The notes beneath the pieces were generated by a model. The model had not been told where the DNA came from, searched no databases, and saw only the letters and a program-made list of their open reading frames with translations. Made by a program: the position numbers and the translations under genes. Positions 1 through 8,846 of a stretch of DNA of 64,000 nt are shown here, piece by piece; position 1 is the first letter of the stretch; each line of letters begins with the position of its first letter. The DNA is from Microbotryum silenes-acaulis (lineage: Eukaryota > Basidiomycota > Microbotryomycetes > Microbotryales > Microbotryaceae): the NCBI GenBank assembly GCA_003665825.1, contig QPFY01000017.1:248001-312000 (forward strand), read 5' to 3'.

Positions 1-2678
1 ATGTGTGCGGTTAACGCCGCTATACGTTTTGGGCCTGCGCCTTGTAGTGGAGAGATAACTGGAGATACTCGGTCTCATGTTCATCGGATGCCAAGTATTT
101 ACAATGTACAACGATGCGGGGAGCGAATTCCTCCCTGAGCCCACACTGTGCTCATACACTGATGCTGGCAGATCAGCCGAGGTTCGTGCGTTCGCGCGTT
201 GAGGTGACGCTGATCGCGCGCGCGTGCAGCAGGTCGGCGTTTACATAACGTAGCATGGGGCCCCACTTGATGTTCCAAATGGTCTTTTCGGCTTTTGCTG
301 CAAGAGTTTGACGCGGAGGCCGAAGCGCGCGCTACCTCAAGTCCCTGCTGTAAGCCGTGCTCGCACGCATTCCTCTCCTCTGCTGTAAGCCGTGCTCGCA
401 CGCATTCCTTCTCTCCGCTGTAAGCCGTGCCTTCACGCCTGCCCTTTGAGCCTTGGTCCATAAGCCGCCCCCCGCGCAGGAATTTCTACCCAAGCCTGCT
501 CCTCCAGCCTTGTCAGTTCCGCACTGCTTGCCGCTGCTGTACCAATTCATCGCTGTGTACCTCTGCCACTCTCCTGCCAAGGTTGGTGTCCGTCCTCGAA
601 CTCTTCCTGTCACTACGCCTCAGGCTGACAGGTTCCGAGTCTCGCACAGGACCTTCCCCAGCGATCACGGACGCACCCGCATCAGTCTCTGCCAGAATGC
701 GTGGACAACTGCCCTCTGTGTACGCTGCTTCTTCAACTCTCCTTGTTGGATGGTTGACTAACTGCTCATACCCCTGTATGCAGCCCCCGCCCTACGCCTG
801 CCAAGCGTAGCCGTGCTTCTTGCCATTGAGTACCGCGTCTCGCTCCTAGAGCTAAGGTACATCGCCATTCCTCTCCCGGCCTCTGCCCCAGGGTACTCCT
901 ACTCACAGCTGTCCTTGTTGGGCATGCTGACTTACTTGGCTACCTCGCTACGCAGACAATCCTCATCACCCAACGTGCCAGCGTTCCGGGTTGATTATTT
1001 CTGTTCGTACGCGACGCGCTTTCCAAGCAAAGGTATGCCAAGTCTTCCCAGTCATTTGCAGTAATCCTAGATACTGATAGGAACCGCGCTTTCCAAGCAA
1101 AGCCGTTCCATTTTCTGAGCTCCTCCCACCCACCCCAAAAAACAAAAAAAAACAAAAAGACTTCCTTGTTGGTTTCCCTTTCTATATTCTTCTTCTTTTT
1201 GTTTTCTTTTCTCTTCTTGGTTACATCTGTGGCTCGTCCTGGTAGCACATCACCCCATGCCGTTTGTTACGGGATGCCGGGTTCAGCCCAAACCTGCAAC
1301 TTGACTGGCTTCACCCGCTAACTTGGCTCCGCTCACGCGCTCTATGAAGGAGTCGACACTCGGCCTGTTCATCATCGCTGACTCAGGCGGGCGGATTACG
1401 GCAGACCAAGGCCACGCATTAGTTGGGGAGATAGATATCACTCTGGAACCCGTTTTTCCGTGTCAAATCAACCTTCGACCTCGACGATCCGCACGAAGCG
1501 CATTGCTTCGGCGCGCATGATCATCTCAGCAGTCGTTCTGCTGCTCCGGCGAGTGCTCTGCTCCTCTCCAGTAGTAACGTTGGTCGCACCACCGCCAATG
1601 TCGATTTGAGATGTGACGCAACGGATGAAAGTTGATGGGGCATTCGCTACCTCGTTGGTGGCGCGTTGAACTCTTTCCTTCAGTTCCCGGTGACTTCAGT
1701 ACCCTGCAAGCTTCGCTGTGGCCTGGAGGAGGGCCGGTGGTAACTCGTGCGACTATGATTGGCGTAAGCGCAGCAATCGGGCCACGGCCCCTCAGGCTCC
1801 ACCTCCATTGGACTACCGGTGTGACCGCATAGGTCGAGCACCACACGGAGATCCACCTAAAACTCGAAAAGTTGTCCCCTTGGAGCAGCTAGGTGATACA
1901 GAGGTTCTGGGCCCATTCACAGTCTTCTCTCGATCTCGAACGCAACAATCGCGATCGCGCTCATTGCCGACGTCCCTCTATCTTATCTCGCATTCATTGT
2001 CTTTCTTCCTGCTGGTAAGTGGAGAAGATTTGATCAGACCTTAAGGCTTGCGTCTCGGCTACATTAATCATTACCTTTCTCTTTCAAGAGTGTTTTACTT
2101 CCTGTGTAAACGAGCCAACAGCCTGAGGGGGTTTCAATCCATAGCCACATTTGTCAAAGCTGATCAGTTTTGCCCGCAAGTACTTGTACAGAAAACAACA
2201 GGAACACTTGGTATTGTCTCGCTAGGCTCGGGCGTCGTGTACCGAGTAATGACGCCAAGCATGTACGGCAAGTCGTCTCATCCACCACTGGCTGGGCTTC
2301 CATCACTGCATGGCTGCCATCGGACTCGTTTCGTTCGACCAGCTCCGAGTGAGCGGACCGTGGAAGCGAAGAGCTGTCAACAAATATATTAGTGTGTCTG
2401 ATGGCCAATCGGATATCTCCTCGCCTCCGAGGTGCTACAAAGGCTAATGACTCGACATGAGGGCCGTCTAGTGCCAGTCCGAGCTCCCGGTTGGTCGATA
2501 CTGAGCGAAGGATGTCTGTCTATGAATGATCAAACACCGCTCGGGGTTGCGGATTTCCAAGAAAAACAGATCAACTCCGCTCCTACCCCTCCGAGTCGGA
2601 CTCCGAAGGGACAATCACCGCGCGGACGCTGCAGACGGGAGCGATTCACAGTCGATTATCGCCATCAGCTGGGTGCGG
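1..2678. other. gene-poor left end
   Basis: No reading frame here shows recognisable domains or a coherent exon series on either strand. The open frames are short, overlap on opposite strands and lack conserved motifs. The stretch has C/T-rich segments, a three-copy 35-bp tandem repeat near 347-451, and a 17-bp direct repeat (gcgctttccaagcaaag) near 1016 and 1086. It may be decayed repeat or mobile-element sequence, but nothing identifies a family. Confidence 0.5.
347..451. repeat. 35-bp tandem repeat, three copies
   Basis: Units start at 347, 382 and 417, each opening with gctgtaagccgtgc. The first two are near-identical over about 27 bp (core ctcgcacgcattcc) and separated by C/T-rich spacers. 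The third has diverged in its second half. The period of 35 bp is exact between copies. No function can be assigned. Confidence 0.8.
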
Positions 2679-2784
2679 ACGCTGACAGATCGACAGATGC
2701 TTTGCTGTTTGCGCTCGAAAAAAAAAAGACACCGTATAAAACGCTCTCGAACCCGAGCGCAAACAGCAAAACATCTGTCAGCGT
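2679..2784. repeat. long inverted repeat (hairpin)
   Basis: The left arm 2679-2717 and right arm 2754-2784 are reverse complements over 31 bp with one mismatch. The left arm also carries an extra 8-nt tandem duplication (gacagatc followed by gacagat). The 36-nt loop is A-rich. A transcript from either strand would fold into a long stem. It could be a MITE-like relic or a small-RNA precursor; no terminal target-site duplication is evident. Confidence 0.75.
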
Positions 2785-2817
2785 GGGTTTGGTTTAGGTG
2801 CTTCGTAGTCAAACGGG

Positions 2818-3207
2818 TCAGTCTCGAAATTTGAGACATTCATCCTTTTTATATATGTTTGGAAGGTTCTGACTGTGAGAGGTCTCCTCGAGTGCTGTGA
2901 CAGCTGCATCGCGCACCTGATCAAGGGCTCGATCTTCTTCCTCTACAGCCTTTTGACGTGGGAACGCTATCTCGGGCTTTTTGAACCACAAGGATGGGCT
3001 TGAAACTGTCTACCAGTGGCCAAGACCACTGGGTGGATCGAATCCTTCGAGTCCTTCGTGTGCTTGGCGTATGGCTCGGCGAATGTGTGGCTCGAGCGAC
3101 TCGGCGAAAAAGGAACCCCCTGGGATCAAAGACATCCAAAACTTCTCCATCGACGTGATGTAAGTATTGCCGTAGCGCCAGTTGAGACTTCCAGCAAGAT
3201 CGAACAA
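2818..3207 (-). pseudogene. unrecognised reading frame interrupted by one TAG
   Basis: On the minus strand a 65-codon open segment (3207-3013) ends at TAG (3012-3010). The same frame then stays open for 63 more codons to a TGA at 2818-2820. The second segment is rich in charged residues (it includes AVEEEDRALDQVRDAAV) and looks protein-like. A canonical donor, GTAAGT, lies just upstream at about 3228 on the same strand. I do not recognise the family. It may be a decayed gene, an unspliced exon pair or a chance frame. Confidence 0.2.
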
Positions 3208-3469
3208 ATCCGTGTGAGGTTTGACGACTTACGTGCTGAATGTCTCGATGCACGCCTTAAGTTGTGGGTTTACTACTCGCCCTCTTCAGCATATTTAGCC
3301 TCCATACCTACTTCTTCCCTTCAAAAACAATTGCCCGTCTCTTCCCTGCCCAGTTCACTACCGACCGAAACTCGGGCGTCGCTGTACCTCACTTGTGGTG
3401 ACGTTCATCCTCTCGACTGAGCGAGTCACGTGAGTTCGCGGCGATGAGGCACGGTTGGGACGACGTCAA

Positions 3470-3838
3470 GGCTTGCCTCAACCAAACGGTTGCTTTTCAG
3501 GTCCATTCTCTTTTCCTGGATCCTCGTACTGTTCATGACTTGAAGGATTTGTCTTCGACGCTTGCTGAAGCGGATGCGCCAGGAGTTGGTCGACGAGTTT
3601 GCGCATGAACGTCGTTCGTGAGGCTGTATTGCAGTCCAACGTTTCTATCCGGTCCTCATAAGTATCTCTTGATCTCACGCTCGTAATCATGCATCTCGCA
3701 ATCGGACCGCACTATAGATAGTCGAATCCCAGCTACCTCAGTAGCTATGTTGCTGCAACTAAGACCAAGTGTGTCTAGTTCGCTTTCGCCGAAAGATAGT
3801 GTGCAGAGAAACAGCCTCTCTTGGGGGATATGAATCAT
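3470..3838 (-). other. possible decayed minus-strand frame
   Basis: Two overlapping minus-strand frames join near 3656-3670. The first begins at an ATG at 3838 and stays open for 60 codons. The second continues with protein-like sequence only after a one-base frame change. The segment starts 41 bp downstream of the OTU gene stop and may simply be its 3' region. No domain is recognisable and no splice pair restores the frame. Confidence 0.15.
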
Positions 3839-3878
3839 GTCGTAGCCGAAGTAAGGAGCGCTATCGCAAGTGCCAATT

Positions 3879-5589
3879 TCAACCCATTACTCCTACTGCC
3901 GGCGGTGCATAAGTCGCCGGAACGAGTGAGTTATAATGCTAAAGGAGAGCGAGGATCAAAGCTTAGCTCCAGAGCTCGACAGGCAAATACGACCACGCGC
4001 TTGACTCACCTCGCCAAGACCATACATCTTTCGATGATATCTATCCGGGTCAAGAGGGAGGTCGAATACTTAGTGTGTTCATGTTCACAATGTTAAAGAA
4101 TCTCCGAGACCGTGCACTAACGAAATTCGTATCGGTCCGGCAGGACCCAAAGGAAGATCGTCCTCCCCTACTTTGAGAAGGTCCGTTCCGGCTTGGAGGA
4201 CGTGGATTTGGATGTTGTAGTGTTTTGCCAAGGCCCGGATCTGAGGGAGCGGGTTGGACGTGTAAGGTCAGATCGAAAGTTAAGCGTTCATGGGGGCCAC
4301 GGTGAACTCACCTCGGGTTCTCCTCCCCACTCGGCAGTGTTCTCCACTGTTGCGCAGTAGTTCTCGTACTCCTCTGTAATCGTTTCAATGAAAGAGACCG
4401 GTATCAGCCTTTCATATATCTCCGAGCACGCTTGAAAGAGGAGGCATGAACTGACCAGGTGTCATCAAAGCTTCGGCCTGATCGGAGCTTTCGAGGAATG
4501 GCAAGAAGTCATCGGGGTGGTCGCGCATATAGGCTGCTGCGTGCTTGCGTGTTGTCGAATACGTCTCCTTGGTCGTCTGTTGTATCGTCAGGACTAGGTC
4601 AGCGGTGAAATGCATCTGGCGTGTGCAGAAGCAGATCCTTACGGATAGCCGCAGGTGGTTTGCTTGATCGGCGATGGCGCTGTACAAGCTGTTATATGGA
4701 CCGAATCGAGCGTAAAGTCAATGTCCAAATAATCATAGTACCCCAGGACGAATCAAACGCACCAATGCCCATCCGGATCGATCTCTTTGATCCTGACGCC
4801 CAAGCGCGTACATCCCTCGTGCATCGCCTGCCTCTCCTCCTCGATCGAGTTGTCATTGGCATGCAAGACCTCCTGCTGCGCCTGGTGCTTGATCTGTTCG
4901 AACTCCTTCTCCTTCCGCATCTTCCGCATCTTTTGCCTCGACATCCCTTGCGATCCATAGAAGCCGCCTCGACCCGAAGCCTTGTCCTTGTCCTTATTTT
5001 TGTCTTTGCCTTTGTCTGTGGAGGTCGCGTCCAAGGTAGGGTGTGAATGCACGATGTGGGCGAACGAATTGGGGAGAAGGAGATGACGCATGTCGTCGCT
5101 TAGGTTGTGGAGCTTCTCTCGTTTCGAAGTCGAGGTGGAAGAGACGCTCGTTCGTGAGCTACTGGTCGTCGTCGTCGAAGGAGTGCTTGTGGAAGGTAGC
5201 GCGGCTGAGGAAGGGGACGAGGTCGCCTCTGGAGAGGCAGCGTTCCTGGTCGCTTCCAACTGGGACAACAACTGATCTGCTAGGTCCGACACCTCGTCAT
5301 CTTCATCGCCATCCGCACCGACAGCCCCTCCTCGAGGAGATCCAGTCGACCCCGTTCCGGTCCCAGTCGGCGTCACCGGGCCAGACGAAGTCGACGTCGA
5401 AGCTCCAGCCACCGTCTGCTCCGCATGGGTCTTATCCTTCTTCTTGGTCTCCTTCTTCTTCTTGGACGGAGTGGCCTTCTTCAGCTTGCCGCGGGAAAGC
5501 AGGGGGTTCAGACTTGAGGCGAGCGATTCGGATCGGGTCGGAGCCTGGCTTGAGGAGGGGCCTTGCGAAGAGTCGACGACGGTCGCCAT
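3879..5589 (-). CDS. OTU2: OTU-domain deubiquitinase (OTU2/OTUD6 family)
   Basis: Seven exons: 5589-4763, 4688-4643, 4575..4576-4456, 4373-4312, 4240-4122, 4040-4010 and 3938-3879. They sum to 422 codons (421 residues). The first ~240 residues are low-complexity Ser/Thr and Lys-rich, followed by a basic coiled segment. The OTU domain starts at EIDPDGHC, reads on as LYSAIADQANHL, and ends with YGLGEHYNS, which supplies the catalytic His. The catalytic Cys codon is split by intron 1 (TG|C). Family members cleave ubiquitin chains; yeast Otu2 and human OTUD6B act on ribosome-associated ubiquitin. I chose ATG 5589 over the in-frame ATG at 5757 because the extra 56 residues look like translated leader. 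Family assignment is firm; substrate is inference. Confidence 0.92.
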
Positions 5590-5851
5590 GTGGAGGGAGA
5601 CTCGGGTGAGCCGAGTCGGGGTGGGCTGAGGAGGATCAGTGGAGGTATCAAATAGATTCAAGCGGAGGCGAGCGGGGAAGATAACAGGCGGTCGCGAGCT
5701 GGGAGGAGCTGGGTGGGACAGAGTCAGAGTGGGGCTCGGGAGGCGCAACTTGTTCACGTCTGTTCACGTCCGACACGACGAAAGATTCGGGAATCCCGTC
5801 TCATTACCTCACCGCAAAGGTCTGTCTCCATTCCTCACCTCGACTTCAATT
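5590..5851. other. intergenic region, possible shared promoter
   Basis: This interval lies between the OTU gene start and a possible small plus-strand gene. It holds an in-frame upstream ATG for the OTU gene at 5757. I see no clear TATA box. If the small gene is real, this is a bidirectional promoter. Confidence 0.3.
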
Positions 5852-6124
5852 ATGACGATCACACACGGCCATAAACTGCTCGAGCAAGACCTCGGTACCG
5901 CTCCGGAAGCCTTTTTCGGTCAGTATCAAGATGAACGACATCTACATCACGCCCTCGCCGTCTTTGTATGATGGCAGCTCTTCTCCCTTCGCCGAGAATT
6001 AGAAAGTTGGTCTGCTTGCTCGCGCTACCGCGGTGGGTTTTTTTCGAAGCCGGGACCTTCTTTGCATACCATCATGTTCACTTTCTTACACAAATTGGTC
6101 CTCAAACTGGCGACGAAAGCGTGA
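5852..6124 (+). CDS. possible 62-residue two-exon protein
   Basis: An ATG at 5852 (context tcaattATGa) opens 67 nt ending at a GT donor (gtcagt). Joining to the acceptor attag at 6002 restores a frame that stays open to TGA 6122-6124, giving 62 residues. The C-terminal part is hydrophobic and basic (MFTFLHKLVLKLATKA), which could be a small membrane or mitochondrial protein. It is divergent from the OTU gene. I do not recognise a family, and frames this short arise by chance. Treat as a candidate only. Confidence 0.3.
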
Positions 6125-6806
6125 GGAATGAAGTAAAGCTGGTTGGGCTTGTCCAATCACCTGGGCTTGACTAGGTCCGGGCGTGCTTCGGCAAGTCCTG
6201 GACTTTCTTGTCCCTATCACTCGCCTTGCCGATCGATTGGATGAGTGATAGCCACTTTGGGGGTAGTCGTTGGTGACTGGACGAGACATCGACCCAAGGC
6301 ATCATCGATCAAAGCCCAGAATCTACTACGTCTTCTATCCCCTGAACTCCCTTGATGGGGTACCTCGAGCAAGCAAGCCGATGCGTGCAGCCCCCACCCC
6401 CACTCGGTGAGTTGCCTTCGCTGGCAGCCGCCCGGCCGTCGTCGTGCGTGCATACGCATGCATACCGTTGCATGCACATGAATGCATACGCATGCGCTTT
6501 CAGTCCAACGTCTGTGCACGACATTGCACGCCTTCGTGCACGCTCCGATCACAATTCACGAGAAATGATCAGCGGGACAGTACTAGGCGATATGACGAGT
6601 CAGTGACGGAATGAAAATAACTGTGGGAGTCTTGGCAGGAACGTGCAAAGAGGCAGCGAATGGATTGAAGGGCACGTACTACAAGAATGCAAGTACAGAG
6701 AGATAATCACAATTGAGTTCACCACCAAAAAATACGCCATGTCGTGATGTCGCTCGGAGAATGCACGCCAACCATTGCGAGCATCCAATTCAGTCTCGTC
6801 CCCGAT
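6125..6806. other. intergenic, no gene seen
   Basis: No supported coding exon. Around 6450-6500 there is a cluster of overlapping CATG/GCATGC palindromes (catacgcatgcataccg and similar). It is otherwise unremarkable and probably holds the 3' untranslated region of the SWIM/RING gene. Confidence 0.4.
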
Positions 6807-8494
6807 TTAGTACATGAAGCGACCCGTACCCCATCGATGACCACGACTAGAACCTCCGCGGTAGTTCATACCGAAATCTTCTCGATAAAGCCAAGGTTGG
6901 TGGTCTGTTGGCAGTGAAAGAATGAAGTACGCTGAGTACTAGTCAGCGTCATACTAGGGTTGCAAGCCGCGGCCGTCGCCCAGGCATACGCACAAGTTGA
7001 GGTGTCACGGACGGGGCTGATACCCAATGTTTGTCCAAGGTTGACGTAGCCCTCGCTGGCGGAAGCACCTGCACTTTTGGCAGCCGATGTCGAGCTGTCG
7101 ACCCAAGGCGCACGGCACATGACACACGTGCTTTTGACGACCCCACAAAAAAAATCAGATATCTGAGGTCAAAGGAATGACGAAAAGACAGAGAATAAGA
7201 TTATCTCACTTTTGTTGCCTCGACCAGGACCTGAAACACTCGGCATGAAGACCGTTGCCACACGATTCGCAAAAGACGAGACCTTGAACCTTGCCCGCTT
7301 CGTAGTCCTCGTCTGCAGAGTGCTCGAACATGTTAGCACGGCGAGCGAACAAAACCACAGAGACTCATTCCAGCTCACAGCAGACGGGACAGGCATCTCC
7401 TTCTTCAGGTACGCGGTTCTTGGACGACGAATCAGGGGCTTCGAGCGCATCGGACTCCTCCTTGCCGACCACTTTGCGGTAAGCGGCTTGCGCTCGTCGG
7501 GTCTGTTCGTCTTGAGGCGACGGTCGAGCGCTGGCGAAGATCTCCTCGAGTTCAGTTTGGAGGAGAGCGGCTTGATACCAGAGATTGGAGCTATGGTTGA
7601 CTTGAAGGACTGGTTGGTTTCCGCGGAAGAGCACCCAAATCAGCTCTGGTATGATGCAAACTTTTCGAGGAATGGGACCCACCTTTGAGCATGACAAAAA
7701 GCTAGAGCCCAAGCGCGAGCAAGACTCTGATCAGGATCCTTCTTGTAAGACAATTTGGTCAAGACTGACAATGTGTTTGCAAAAGTTGCCTTTCTGCGCA
7801 TCGGGGCAGGTGCAACCCGGTTCCGAGTCAATCGTCACGATATAGACTGTGCAGGCGGCATTTCCAATCAGCCAACGGTCCATTGCTCGGGATCTGAACG
7901 GAAGAGATTGAACATACCATTGCCTGTTATTTCAAGCGGTGTTGAGCATAGGCATGAGTACTGCGAACTCGATGACGAAAAAATAGGCGGACTGACCGGT
8001 CGATCCGAGCACGCTGAACTTCTCCGAGGTTGGCGAGGTACGCGTTCTGTCGACGCAGAAGAAGCGTTGGCTCCACACGCGTGCTACTCGATCTTGAATA
8101 TTCTTGGGGCATGCTGGAAGCAGCGGCCGTCATACGCATGAGCGGAGAAGAATGAGCCAGGTCATCTGACAAGCGCCTCGTTCATCATGTCACTGGGGCG
8201 CAGCTGGAGGCGAGCCAGGATATCGGAGGACTAACAGGATCTGAACCTTTTGCTTCGTTTCTCCTGCTCGGTTGCCTTCGGATTTGATCCAGTCGCTTTG
8301 TTGACCTTCTTGCGCGCCTGAGTGTTGCTGGAGCTGGAGCCAGCGATCAGGTTGGATGATGACGACGTAGCCGTTTGACTCTGTGCGGTCGACGTAGTCG
8401 GCGAGTCTGGTTGGTCACGACGACGCTTGCGAGAGGCACTCGTGGTCTGCGTCTGGGTACGTGAGCGTGCTACGACGCTTCCTCGGCTGGCCAT
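6807..8494 (-). CDS. SWIM plus RING-type zinc-finger protein, putative E3 ubiquitin ligase
   Basis: Nine exons: 8494-8236, 8113-7997, 7923-7918, 7846-7770, 7701-7683, 7645-7379, 7312-7210, 7130-6994 and 6904-6807 (360 residues; phases close exactly). The basic Ser-rich N-terminus leads into QRFFCVDRT and KFSVLGSTGN, then the SWIM motif CTCPDAQKGNFCKH (residues ~139-152) and ILFVMLKEL. This is the arrangement of ZSWIM2/MEX-type ligases. The C-terminal finger has C245, C248, C263, C266, H271, C274, C285 and C288, a C4HC3 order. SWIM domains bind DNA or protein; with a RING-like finger the likely role is ubiquitin transfer, an inference. Exon 3 is only 6 nt. The gene is head-to-head with HBS1, about 350 bp apart. 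The last intron is the least certain. Confidence 0.88.
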
Positions 8495-8846
8495 GGGTCG
8501 AATTGGGGGTCGGGGGTCTCAGCAGGCTTGGGGCCTTGAGGGGAGGAGGCAGATCCGAGGCGGCGCAAAGTGGCGGTTGAAACGTTGAAGCAGACGCGCC
8601 GAACTCGATTAGCGCGCCTATTAGCGCCGATTAGCGCGCACTGTCCGAAAGGAAAAAGGCAGCTTGCTATACATTCTGCTAGTGAAGAATTGGGATCGCG
8701 AGCCCGGCAATTCTCTGACCAGCCAGGCTTCTCTTGACTCCTCCGCTCGTCTCAGCGCCGTTACATTATCTCATAGCCATGGCACGTAGCAGCATCCACC
8801 GCAGCCGAGACCACGAGCCCATGTACTAACCCGATGCTACATCACC
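8495..8846. promoter_or_regulatory. bidirectional promoter region, SWIM/RING gene and HBS1
   Basis: 352 bp between two divergent start codons. It contains near-repeats of attagcgcg (about 8608-8640: gattagcgcgcctattagcgccgattagcgcgc). These could be a shared regulatory element. No TATA box is obvious. Confidence 0.4.

Noticed and set aside
3032..3045. tRNA B-box-like ggatcgaatcc
   Set aside because: No matching A box or cloverleaf arms at the right distance.
3016..3420. Plus-strand frames opposite the TAG-interrupted frame, with a GTAAGT donor near 3160
   Set aside because: No domain in either frame and the only acceptor would make a 35-nt intron with no homology to support it.
8114..8235. 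Open frame reading SDILARLQLRPSDMMNEALV upstream of the SWIM region
   Set aside because: It looks protein-like but lies inside an intron. Joining 8236 to 8113 keeps phase and gives KRFRSSCPKNIQDR, the expected family sequence.
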